From positions 1 through 9,191 of the forward strand of contig JAISMZ010000187.1 in NCBI GenBank assembly GCA_031276475.1: 9,191 nt of DNA. The letters are read 5' to 3'. The position numbers were made by a program, and so were the translations under genes. Shown here in pieces: positions 1 through 7,900 of this stretch (the stretch's first letter is position 1; each line of letters begins with the position of its first letter). The notes below the pieces were generated by a model. That model did not search any database. It saw nothing but the letters and a program-made list of their open reading frames with translations, and was not told the origin of the DNA. Origin of the DNA: Coriobacteriales bacterium (lineage in GTDB: Bacteria; Actinomycetota; Coriobacteriia; Coriobacteriales; UBA8131).

Positions 1-1538
1 ACACCTCCAACTGGCAGGTCGCCACCATTGGTGGTTCCTTCATGGACTCCACCTGGGCCGGCTGCTCCAATCTCACCGAAGCCGAAGTACCTGACACCTC
101 CAGCTGGAGCATTACCGCCATCGGTGTCTCTTTTATGGCTCGTACCTGGTACAACTGCAACAAGATCGCCACGGCTGTTGTACCCGATACCTCCACTTGG
201 TCCGTCGTCGGCTCCAGTGGTTCCTTCTTGGCAGAGACCTGGCGCGGCTGCAGCAGCCTCACCACGGCCGTTGTGCCGAATACCGCTGGGTGGGCTGTTA
301 CCGCTCTTAATGACGGGTTTATGTACGGCACTTGGTGGGGCTGCTCCAACCTCCTTGTTGCAGTTGTGCCTAACACCTCCAACTGGAGCATTGAAGTCAT
401 TGGCAACAACTTCATGGCGAATACTTGGAGAGCTTGCTCAAAGTTGAGCACGGCAGTCATGATTGATACCGCCAGCTGGAATGTACAGACCGTAGGCACG
501 GGCTTCTTGTCCTATACCTGGGAGAACTGCCCCAGCCTGGTTACCGCCGTTGTGCCCGACACCACCAGTTGGGGCGTCACCGCCATCGGTGACAACTTCC
601 TGGCTCATGCTTGGGACGGCTGCATCAATCTCATCACGCCTGTCGCACCTGCTACTACCACCTGGTCCGTTGACTCCATTGGTGCTAGCTTCCTGTACGC
701 TGCTTGGTTCAACTGTAGAAAAATCACCACGGCTGTTGTACCCGATACCGCCAACTGGCCTGTCGTCGGAGTTCTCGGTGGTTACTTCCTGTTTGATACT
801 TGGAACGGCTGCTCCGGCCTGACTACCGCCGCCGTGCCCGACACTTCAAACTGGAGCATCACCGCCATCAACACTAGTTTCCTGACTCGTGCCTGGCATA
901 ACTGCAGCAGCCTCACCACGGCTGCCGTGCCCGATACCTCCACTTGGCCCGTTAACGGCTCCATCGGCGCTAACTTCCTGCATTCCACCTGGGCCAACTG
1001 CAGCAGTCTTACCGCGGCCGCCGTGCCCAATACCTCCAACTGGCAGGTCACTGCCCTTGGTGCCGACGCCTTCATGTACTACACCTGGGCCGCCTGCAGC
1101 AAACTCACCACGGCAGTCGTGCCCGACACCTCCAACTGGAACATCCCGAACACCGGCACCAACTTCATGACGGCTACTTGGAGAGCTTGCCCCAAGCTGA
1201 GCACGGCAGCCATGATTGATACCGCTAGCTGGGATGTCCAGACCGTCGGCGCGGGCTTCCTTAATGTTGCCTGGGAGAACTGCCCCGCGCTCAAAGACGT
1301 CTCCTTCTTTAAGCTTGGCGACAGCTTTAAGAGTGCGACGGGACTCTACGACAGCGCCAACAACTGGTCCGCCACCTTCTACCTCGCTTCCGACCCCGGC
1401 GATACCTCCGGTGGCCAGCCTACGTTTGTTGACAACACACCGATAACCAGCCACGGTACCCCGCCCGCCGCGCGTCAGACCTTCAGGAACCGCACGGGGA
1501 TGGACGGCTATGACAGCCTTGATTCCAATTGGAAGTGA
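1..1538 (+). CDS. BspA/DUF285-like surface repeat protein, 5' end missing
   Basis: The reading frame is open from the left edge (first full codon at 3) to TGA at 1536-1538, so the true start lies upstream and the ATG at 42 is internal. About 511 residues are visible. Residues 1-433 are fourteen consecutive repeats of 31-32 residues with the pattern [AV]VPDTSxW, a hydrophobic/Gly middle, then FLxxTWxxCSxLTTA; each unit carries one Cys and two Trp. This resembles the Cys/Leu 'GCSSL' and 'DTS' signatures of BspA-like leucine-rich and DUF285 repeats of bacterial surface proteins, so a secreted adhesin-like or solenoid protein is inferred, but family membership was not tested. The C-terminal ~78 residues are non-repetitive and polar, ending in NWK. 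There is no LPXTG motif or membrane anchor at the C terminus, so any anchoring or signal peptide must be N-terminal, outside the window. The next gene is 150 bases downstream with its own promoter. Confidence 0.85.
   Translation, partial: TSNWQVATIGGSFMDSTWAGCSNLTEAEVPDTSSWSITAIGVSFMARTWYNCNKIATAVVPDTSTWSVVGSSGSFLAETWRGCSSLTTAVVPNTAGWAVTALNDGFMYGTWWGCSNLLVAVVPNTSNWSIEVIGNNFMANTWRACSKLSTAVMIDTASWNVQTVGTGFLSYTWENCPSLVTAVVPDTTSWGVTAIGDNFLAHAWDGCINLITPVAPATTTWSVDSIGASFLYAAWFNCRKITTAVVPDTANWPVVGVLGGYFLFDTWNGCSGLTTAAVPDTSNWSITAINTSFLTRAWHNCSSLTTAAVPDTSTWPVNGSIGANFLHSTWANCSSLTAAAVPNTSNWQVTALGADAFMYYTWAACSKLTTAVVPDTSNWNIPNTGTNFMTATWRACPKLSTAAMIDTASWDVQTVGAGFLNVAWENCPALKDVSFFKLGDSFKSATGLYDSANNWSATFYLASDPGDTSGGQPTFVDNTPITSHGTPPAARQTFRNRTGMDGYDSLDSNWK
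3..1301 (+). repeat. Fourteen tandem 93-96 bp coding repeats
   Basis: The array holds fourteen units of 31 codons; units 9, 11 and 12 have 32. The first unit is cut by the window edge. Units 5-6 (both ending in a TWRAC or WENC block around MIDTASW) match units 13-14 more closely than their neighbours do. Units 2, 3 and 4 likewise pair with 10, 11 and 12 (SITAI, GS-G and VPNT/VTAL/FMY signatures). The landmark 'tacttggagagcttgc' occurs at 422 and 1175, 753 bp apart, which is exactly eight units (8 x 31 + 3 codons). This indicates duplication of an eight-unit block on top of the basic repeat. Confidence 0.85.
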
Positions 1539-1618
1539 GACAGGAGAAAGAGTGACGGGGCTGTTGTGATCAGAATACTTGATACTTCTAGAGGCATACG
1601 GGAGTAAATAAATCTCAT

Positions 1619-1647
1619 TTGTATACAGTGAGAAGACGTGCTATCAT
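1619..1647 (+). promoter_or_regulatory. Sigma-70-type promoter for the DUF5684 gene
   Basis: A TATCAT -10 box (1642-1647, 5 of 6 to consensus) is preceded by TGC, giving an extended -10. A weak TTGTAT -35 box (1619-1624) lies exactly 17 bases upstream. Transcription would start near 1654, about 35 bases before the ATG at 1689. It lies in the most AT-rich part of the gap after the repeat-protein gene. Seen in sequence; activity is inferred. Confidence 0.5.
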
Positions 1648-1673
1648 TATTGGCGGAAAGCACGGGTCTTAAC

Positions 1674-1682
1674 AGGAGGAGG
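1674..1682 (+). promoter_or_regulatory. Shine-Dalgarno site fixing the start at 1689
   Basis: AGGAGGAGG lies six bases before the ATG at 1689-1691. This strong site favours 1689 over the in-frame upstream ATG at 1638, which overlaps the predicted -10 box and would not be transcribed. Confidence 0.85.
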
Positions 1683-1688
1683 AACACT

Positions 1689-2315
1689 ATGGGTATTTTG
1701 GCAGCAAGTAACAACTATTATCCGTTTGATGTGGCAGATCTTGCGCTTCTGACTGGATATTTTGTTAGCTTGCTCATCGTGGGCATCGCTTATTATGTGC
1801 TCACCGCTATTTTTATGATGAAGATCTTCATCAAGGCCAATCAAGAGGGTTGGAAGGCGTGGATACCGTTTTATAACAACTGGGTTTTTCTCGAATTGGG
1901 CGGCTACAAAGGCTGGATCGCCCTATTGGCGCTTGCCTCGGTCATCCCCTGCATTGGCTTTGTCGGTTCAGTTGTCGCTGTGGTGTTCTTGATCATGGCC
2001 GCCTACCAGATCAGCCTGAAGCTGGGTAAGAGCGGTGGATGGGTAGCGCTCTATTTCTTCTTCCCCTTCATCTGGGCGGCGATTCTTGGACTGGGCGGCG
2101 ACCAATGGAACGACTCTTTGGGCAAGCCGTCTTTAACCGCCGAGCGTCCGCCCACCTATGGCACGGCTACCTATGCCGCAACCGGCTATGGCGCGCCTGC
2201 GCAGCAGCCCTATCAACAGCCCTATCAGCAGCAGGTGCCCCCCGCTCAGCAGCCGCCACAACAGCAGCAACCCTATCAGGGGCAGCAGCCACCGCAGCCA
2301 CCTTACCAACAGTAA
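1689..2315 (+). CDS. DUF5684-type small membrane protein with Pro/Gln tail
   Basis: A 208-residue protein with a short polar N terminus, a first membrane helix at about residues 22-44, then the cytosolic-looking motif KANQEGWKAWIPFYNNW (49-65). Further hydrophobic segments follow at about 75-106 (probably two helices) and 117-135. The 'GW-aWIPfYN' signature followed by 'GGYKGW' matches the DUF5684 family of uncharacterised bacterial membrane proteins; no reaction is known to me for it. Residues 170-208 are a low-complexity tail of Pro, Gln and Tyr with QQPYQ-like repeats, encoded by CAG/CAA and CCN codons. Such tails are common on actinobacterial membrane proteins and are probably disordered and cytosolic. 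The start is set by the AGGAGG site. The gene is preceded by its own promoter and faces the DHH phosphoesterase gene convergently, so it appears monocistronic. The family call is from memory of the motif, not a search. Confidence 0.8.
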   Translation: MGILAASNNYYPFDVADLALLTGYFVSLLIVGIAYYVLTAIFMMKIFIKANQEGWKAWIPFYNNWVFLELGGYKGWIALLALASVIPCIGFVGSVVAVVFLIMAAYQISLKLGKSGGWVALYFFFPFIWAAILGLGGDQWNDSLGKPSLTAERPPTYGTATYAATGYGAPAQQPYQQPYQQQVPPAQQPPQQQQPYQGQQPPQPPYQQ

Positions 2316-2399
2316 GCATTACTGCGGTTGCCGGGCCGGCAGGTAGCGGGCGATGACCGCATCTACCGGTTGGCCAGACGGCCCAACACGCGTATCGCA

Positions 2400-2431
2400 G
2401 CAGGAGGCGCCAAACGATTGGCACCTCCTGC
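2400..2431. terminator. Candidate bidirectional terminator hairpin
   Basis: An inverted repeat pairs GCAGGAGG (2400-2407) with CCTCCTGC (2424-2431). After one C-A mismatch, GCCAA pairs with TTGGC around an ACGA loop. The 13-bp stem lies in the 180-base gap between two convergent genes (stops at 2315 and 2496), the expected place for a shared terminator. There is no clear T-tract on either side, so it may be weak, factor-assisted, or only an mRNA-stabilising hairpin. Confidence 0.5.
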
Positions 2432-2495
2432 GTTCGCCGTTCATCCTGGGAAAGCCCCGGCGGTTCTTCTCGGTACCCGCCCTACTCGTCACAGC

Positions 2496-3410
2496 TTATC
2501 CGTCGCGACGCGCCTGCTCGACGATCTCGGCGATGACTCGGTCGGCGTCGGCGTAGTCCACCTGGCAGGTACCCACCTGAGGATGGCCGCCGCCGCCGTA
2601 TCTGAGCATCAGCTTGCCAACGTTGGTCTTGGAACTGCGATTGACGACGGAGTGCCCCACGGCAATCGGTGCGTTGAGCTTGCCCCGTCCATCCACCACC
2701 CAAAGCGAGATGTTCTGCTCGGGATACAGGGAGTAGACAAGAAAACGGTTGCCCGTGTAGATGGTCTCCACGCCGCGCAGGTCGGTGACGATGACGTTAC
2801 CTTCTATACGGGTGTGCTGAGCAACCATCTCCCGAAAGAGTTTGTCCTGCTCAAAGTACATCGTTACGCGCTCGGCCACATCGGGCACTGCCAGGATATC
2901 TTGAATGTCGTGGCTGGCAATGTAATCTATCAGCTCCTCCATCAGCTGGTAGTTAGGGATACGGAATTTACGGAAGCGCCCCAGGCCGGTGCGCGGATCC
3001 ATGATAAAACCAAGCAGCACCCAGCCCTCGGGGTTGAGTATCTCCTCAACACTGAGCTTGCCTGAGTCCACCTTGTCTACCCCCTGGACCATCTCCTTAA
3101 AATGCGGCAGCTTTTCCTCACCGCCATAATAGTCGTAGATCACGCGGGCGGCACTGTCGGCGGCACGGCTCTCGCCGGGGATGCCCTGGTCCCAGCCGAC
3201 GCGGTCGTTTTCGGACGTATGGTGGTCAAACCACATGCCCGCGCCGGGTACGTAGGGGACGTTGGCCAGCACGTCGTCGCTGCCTGCCTCCACCAGTCCA
3301 TCCTGGAGATCCTTGGGATGGACGAACTTCCAGCTGTTGATAATCCCTACATCTTTGAGGATGGCCGCGCAGGCCAGACCGTCAAAATCACTTCTCGTGA
3401 GCAGTCTCAT
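2496..3410 (-). CDS. DHH/DHHA1 family phosphoesterase (exopolyphosphatase-like)
   Basis: A 304-residue predicted cytosolic metal-dependent phosphoesterase. The N-terminal DHH domain begins RSDFDGLACA (residues 6-15, metal-binding D8 and D10), has the diagnostic FDHHTSE at 61-67 (D62, H63, H64) and VDKVDSG at 111-117 with further acidic ligands. The C-terminal DHHA1-like domain contains the substrate-binding GGGGHPQVG at 272-280. The family includes RecJ-like nucleases, nanoRNase/pAp phosphatases, c-di-NMP phosphodiesterases and exopolyphosphatases; all core motifs are intact, so the enzyme should be active, but the substrate cannot be read from sequence. The start at 3408-3410 is chosen because AGAAAGG lies six bases upstream on the minus strand and the protein then begins directly with the first conserved strand. 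A longer in-frame ATG at 3456-3458 lies too close to the -10 box. The gene is divergent from the radical SAM gene and convergent with the DUF5684 gene. Confidence 0.9.
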   Translation of the reverse strand: MRLLTRSDFDGLACAAILKDVGIINSWKFVHPKDLQDGLVEAGSDDVLANVPYVPGAGMWFDHHTSENDRVGWDQGIPGESRAADSAARVIYDYYGGEEKLPHFKEMVQGVDKVDSGKLSVEEILNPEGWVLLGFIMDPRTGLGRFRKFRIPNYQLMEELIDYIASHDIQDILAVPDVAERVTMYFEQDKLFREMVAQHTRIEGNVIVTDLRGVETIYTGNRFLVYSLYPEQNISLWVVDGRGKLNAPIAVGHSVVNRSSKTNVGKLMLRYGGGGHPQVGTCQVDYADADRVIAEIVEQARRDG

Positions 3411-3460
3411 GGCACACCTTTCTCTTAGCGTCACGCTTGATCGTTTCCCGCACGACAACC

Positions 3461-3487
3461 ATTATACCTCGGAAAGCGGCGCTTCAA
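3461..3487 (-). promoter_or_regulatory. Promoter of the DHH phosphoesterase gene
   Basis: On the minus strand a perfect TATAAT -10 box occupies 3461-3466. A TTGAAG -35-like box lies at 3482-3487, spacer 15; read as ATTGAA at 3483-3488 the spacer is 16, both slightly short. Transcription would start near 3454, giving a leader of about 44 bases before the ATG at 3410 and excluding the upstream ATG at 3458. Confidence 0.55.
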
Positions 3488-3572
3488 TCGGTGGCGGCTA
3501 TCTTTTGACGCCAGTCGTGGTTTTGGCTATTCTGGAGGGGAACGGCAGGCGCTTGCCCGGAACAGGCGCACA

Positions 3573-4772
3573 ATGAAAGGGATGATGATGACTCCGCTGC
3601 CTACCGCGACGGATTGCAGAAACAAGACAAAAGTTGTGGAGAAGGGCTGCCAGCTCTGCCCGCGCCGCTGTTCTGCCCGCCGCCGTGCAGGGGAGCGTGG
3701 CATCTGCGGTGCCGACGATTCGTTGCGCGTAGCCAGAGCGGCGCTGCATTTCTGGGAAGAGCCGCCGATCAGTGGCTGGGGCGCGGACGCAGCGGATGGC
3801 GGCGCCTGCGGTAGTGGCGCGGCGGCCCAAGGCGGCGCCCGAGACGGCGCGATGGCACGGGGCGGCGGCGCCCGAGACGGTGGCGCCCGAGACGGTGGCG
3901 CGGTGGCCCAAGGCGGCGCCTGCGGTAGTGGCGCGGCGGCCCAAGGCGGCGCCCGAGACGGGGGCGCCGTGGCCCGCGACGTGGCGGCAACGCGCAGCGG
4001 CGACAACGCCCGAGCCGGCAGCGGGGCGGTGTTTTTCTGTAACTGCCCGCTGCACTGTGTGTATTGCCAGAATCAGGCGATCTCCAGCGGTCTGGCCGGC
4101 GCCGCCATCAGTGTGAGGCGGCTGGCGGATATCTTCTGCGAACTACAGGCGCAAGGCGCGCAGAATATCAATCTGGTAACGCCGACGCAATATCTGCCGC
4201 AGATTCGCCGCGCCTTGACCCGCGCCCGCCGCGCCGGTCTGCATCTGCCGATAGTCTATAACACCAGTGGCTACGAGCGCCCCGAGCTTATCGCGACCCT
4301 GGCTGGCTGCGTGGACATCTTTCTCACCGATTTTCGCTATGCGACAGCGGAGCTGGCCACTCGTTACTCGCAGGCGCCCGACTACCCCCAGGTTGCGTTG
4401 GCGGCCCTGCAGGTGATGCGCCAGGTAGCGGGCGACTACAGGCTGGACAGCGCCGGTATCCTCAAAAGCGGTATCATCGTGCGCTTCTTGCTGCTGCCGG
4501 GGCATTTGGAAGAGGCGCGGCAGGCGCTGGCGACGGTGTTCTCCCTCTTAAAAAACGAGGTCTGCTACAGCTTGATGAACCAGTTTACGCCGCTGCCCGA
4601 GCTGGAACGCCATCCCGAACTGAACCGCAGCGTCAGCGACGATGAGTATGACGCGCTGATTGATTTTGCGTTGGAGCTGGGCATCACCAACAGTTTCATG
4701 CAGGAGGGCGCGACGGCCTCGGAGAGCTACATCCCGCCCTTTGACCTCACGGGGGTGCTTGTTGGCCTCTGA
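3573..4772 (+). CDS. PflX-like radical SAM protein with Gly/Ala-rich insertion
   Basis: A 399-residue homologue of pyruvate formate-lyase activating enzymes (COG1313/PflX type). The N terminus has a Cys cluster typical of this group: C26, C29, C33, then C45 in the pattern CxxCPxxC...GICGA. HFWEEPPISG (59-68) and SGAVFF (150-155) are family landmarks normally nearly adjacent. The radical SAM cluster follows as CPLHCVYC (C158, C162, C165, the CxxxCxxC motif), then NINLVTPTQYLPQI, LPIVYNTSGYE, DIFLTDFRYA and GIIVRFLLLPG, all characteristic of the group. The partner protein it modifies is unknown. Between residues 69 and 148 lies an unusual low-complexity insertion. The start is uncertain: ATG 3573 has only a weak ribosome site, whereas AAAGGG (3576-3581) is well placed for the ATG at 3588 (residue 6). 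The TGA stop is followed by a 129-base gap to the activase gene on the same strand. Confidence 0.88.
   Translation: MKGMMMTPLPTATDCRNKTKVVEKGCQLCPRRCSARRRAGERGICGADDSLRVARAALHFWEEPPISGWGADAADGGACGSGAAAQGGARDGAMARGGGARDGGARDGGAVAQGGACGSGAAAQGGARDGGAVARDVAATRSGDNARAGSGAVFFCNCPLHCVYCQNQAISSGLAGAAISVRRLADIFCELQAQGAQNINLVTPTQYLPQIRRALTRARRAGLHLPIVYNTSGYERPELIATLAGCVDIFLTDFRYATAELATRYSQAPDYPQVALAALQVMRQVAGDYRLDSAGILKSGIIVRFLLLPGHLEEARQALATVFSLLKNEVCYSLMNQFTPLPELERHPELNRSVSDDEYDALIDFALELGITNSFMQEGATASESYIPPFDLTGVLVGL
3777..4016 (+). repeat. In-frame GC-rich repeat insertion within the radical SAM gene
   Basis: About 240 bp (80 codons) of Gly, Ala, Arg and Asp codons separates two conserved motifs of the enzyme. 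It contains a perfect 50-bp direct repeat at 3798-3847 and 3912-3961, offset 114 bp (38 codons). Between the copies lies a perfect 15-bp tandem pair, 3867-3881 and 3882-3896. The repeated peptide is GGACGSGAAAQGGARDG. All offsets are multiples of three, so growth or loss of units keeps the frame. Confidence 0.85.
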
Positions 4773-4875
4773 GCGAGGCATAGAAGGATTGCCTCACCCA
4801 GTATGCTCTGCCGCGGTAGGCTGGCCAGCGCTGGTCGGCGTTGACTGATAGGTCAGCAAACTGCCGCATCATTCA

Positions 4876-4894
4876 CATAATTATCAGCTATACT
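4876..4894 (+). promoter_or_regulatory. AT-rich candidate promoter just before the activase start
   Basis: A short AT-rich island interrupts the GC-rich gap. It holds CATAAT (4876-4881) and TATACT (4889-4894), both close to the -10 consensus; no good -35 lies 17 bases upstream of either, and the best -35-like TTGACT (4841-4846) is too far. If TATACT is used, transcription would start at about 4901-4902, at or next to the ATG, giving a leaderless message. Confidence 0.25.
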
Positions 4895-4901
4895 GGTGAG
4901 C

Positions 4902-7900
4902 ATGACGTATCGCCTTGGCATAGACGCAGGTTCCAAGACCATCAAGCTGGTGATCCTCGATGAGCGGGGCAAGCCGGTCTTAACGCAGTACAATCTGCAC
5001 CGCTCAGACATCTTAACGACGCTCGCCGAGATGCTGCGCAATACGCTTTGGCGCTTTGGTGACGCCGAGGTGGTGGCCTGTGTGACCGGATCCGCCGGGA
5101 TGCGCCTGGCCGAGGTGCTGGACCTGCCTTTTGTGCAGGAGGTCGTTTGCACCCGTCATGCCCTGGAGCAGCTCTATCCGCAGGTTGATGCGGCCATTGA
5201 GCTGGGCGGCGAGGACGCCAAGATACTGTTCTTGCGCAACGGCGTGGAGCAGCGGATGAATGGCAGTTGCGCGGGCGGCACCGGCGGCTTCATCGATGTG
5301 ATGTGCGGCATGCTCGGCGTGCGGGCGCGGGAGTTTAACGCCCTGGCCAGCGGCTACCAGACGATATACCCAATCGCCTCGCGCTGCGCGGTGTTCGCCC
5401 AGACCGACGTGCGGCCGCTGATTAACGAAGGCGCCCGCCGCAGCGACATCGCTGCCTCGGTGCTCCAGGCCGTGGTCACGCAGACCGTCGCGGGGCTTTC
5501 CTGCGGGCGGCGCATCGAGGGCACGGTGGCCTTCCTCGGCGGGCCGCTGGAAGTTTATCCGCAGCTGCTGCAGCGCTTTCGGCAGACGCTGGGCTTAAGC
5601 TTTGCGCAGACCATCAAGCCGCCCGACGCCCATCTCTTTGTCGCCCAGGGCGCGGCGCTTTTGGCGGGGGCGCCCCCGGTGAGCCTCCAGGAGCTCGCTG
5701 AGCGTCTTGCGGTGGCGCCGCGCGAGGACGCGGACGGCATCGCACGCCTGGCGCCACTGTTTGCTGACGAGCAGGAGCGGGAGGCCTTCAGGCAGCGCCA
5801 TGCTGCGCACGCGGTGGAGCGCCGGCGGCTGATGAACCACGAGGGGCCGCTCTATCTGGGCATCGACGCCGGCTCGACCACGCTCAAGCTGGTCGCGATT
5901 GACGACGAGGGCGCCATCCTCTACAGCTCCTACGCGCGCAGTGGCGGCAATGTTGTGGCGGCGCTGAGCGAGGCCCTGGACGAGTTTTACGCGGTCGTTC
6001 CGCGCGAGTACAACGGGGCGCCGCTGGCGCATACGGCCAGCGCGCTGGTGACCGGCTACGGCGAGCAGATGCTGCGGCGGGCCTTTTGCGTAGACGACGG
6101 TGAGGTGGAGACGATCTGCCATCTGCGGGCCGCCACCGAGTTTGTTCCCGACGCCGATTTTGTGCTGGACATCGGCGGCCAGGACATCAAGTGCCTGCGA
6201 GTGCGCGGCGGTCAGGTGGACGACATCATGCTCAACGAGGCCTGTTCGTCGGGTTGCGGCTCACTTGTGGAGGGCTTTTCCCGCTCGCTGGGCTACACCA
6301 AGTGGACGTTTTCGGACATCGCCTGCCAGGCTGAGCGGCCGGTTGACCTGGGTACGCGCTGCACGGTGTTCATGACCTCGCGGGTGCGCCACGCGCAAAA
6401 GGCCGGCGTCCCGGCAGCTGACATCGCGGCCGGGCTGGCCTACAGCGTTGTGCGCAACGCGCTGTACAAGGTCATTGGCTGTGCCACGCCCGCGCAGCTT
6501 GGCAAGCGGGTGGTGGTTCAGGGCGGCACCTTCATGAGCGACGCCGTGCTGCGCGCCTTTGAGCTGGAAAGCGGCCTGGAGGTCGTCCGCCCCGACGTCG
6601 CACACCTGATGGGTGCCTACGGTGCGGCGCTGCTCGCCCGCGATCGGGTGCGGGCGGCGATGGGCGCTGCGGTGGCGGCGGCGACGGGCGCTGGGGTGGG
6701 GGAGGCCGAAGTTGCGGATGCGGCGGGCGCTGGGGCGGCAGCGGACACCGGCGCGGGGGCGGCGGGCACTGAGGTCGTGGCGGGCACCGGCGCGGGGGCG
6801 GGCTCCGGGTCGACGGCGACGGCGGGCTCCGGGTCGGCAGCGGACTCCGAGCCGCAGCCGCTGCGCTCTACGCTGCTCGACCGCTATCAGTTGGCCGCGC
6901 TGCAAAACCGGCAGAGCACGCAACGCTGCGCCGGCTGTACAAACGCCTGTCTGCTGACTCTGAACAACTTTACGCTAGCGGATCAGGACGCCGACGAAGC
7001 GACGCCTGAGCCCCGCCCGCCTTACGGCACACGGGTGTTTGTCAGCGGCAACCGTTGTGAGCGCGGTGCGGAGCTTTATGGCGGTGCTACTGATGACAGC
7101 GTTAGCGACGCTGATGATAGCGGCGCCGGTGACGGTGAGCGCGACGGCGACGAGTGGATTGATGGCGATAGCCTCAACAGCAGGCGTGACGGCGATCTGG
7201 GGAGTCGCGCTCCCGCGAACCTCTTTGCCCTGGAACAGGCGTTGCTGAAGCGCAGCGGCCGGTTGGGGACTCGCGAGGCTGCGGCTTTGGCAGGGGAGTG
7301 CGAGGCCGCTGGTTTTGGCAGCGCTGGCAGCGTTGATGGCGCTGACGGCATCGGCCGGGCGACCGTGGGCATCCCCAATACGCTCGACCTCTACGAGAGC
7401 TATCCGTTCTGGCGGGTCTTCTTTTGCGAGTTAGGGAGGCACCGATTAATCATTGCACAGCCATCTTCCGGCCAATTTGCCCCAGCTCCGTCTGGGCAAA
7501 CAACGCCATTACCGCAAGTAGTGGCGTCGCTTCCCCAAACGGATCCGGGGCAAATTGACTCGAAATCTGGCGCACAAGCATTTATCGGTGCCTCCCTGGG
7601 CTGCGACGTGCTGCCCTTTATGCCGTCGTCGTCGGCACTCTATCGCAAGGGTGCCCACGCGGTGATGTCGGAGGGCGTCTGCTATCCCGCAAAGCTGACC
7701 CACGGCCATGTCGCAGATCTTATCGAGCGCGGTGCCAGCCATATCCTGATGCCCACCGGCGGTGCGGTTCAGCTACCGGGGCTTTTGGGGGCCTTGCAGG
7801 CACCGGCGGCGAGCCAATGCCCAGTATCACGTGAATATGCTCGCTTAATAGCTAGTGATGTCCAGTCGCTCTCGGAGGGCAGCGTGCGCTTTATGACCTG

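Noticed and set aside
3..1301. Regular ~93 bp periodicity considered as a CRISPR-like or satellite array
   Set aside because: Units are contiguous, diverged and translate into a conserved protein pattern in one frame; there are no identical repeats with unique spacers.
846..1454. 202-codon minus-strand open frame opposite the repeat protein
   Set aside because: It mirrors the repetitive GC-rich plus-strand gene, has no recognisable domain, and its apparent repeats are the antisense of the 31-codon units.
2328..3065. 245-codon plus-strand open frame
   Set aside because: It lies antisense to the DHH phosphoesterase, which has every family motif; the plus-strand product shows no coherent motif and has no good ribosome site.
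4775..4795. GAGGCA/TGCCTC hairpin after the radical SAM stop
   Set aside because: Only six pairs with a nine-base loop and no T-tract; too weak to call a terminator.
6261..6923. 220-codon minus-strand open frame rich in Arg/Ala
   Set aside because: It is antisense to the activase ATPase domain and its GC-only linker, where long chance frames are expected.
7801..7860. Lower-GC stretch with CACGTG and short inverted repeats in the activase
   Set aside because: The translation (CPV...Y..LI) still fits the family pattern and the pairing is short, so no insertion is supported.
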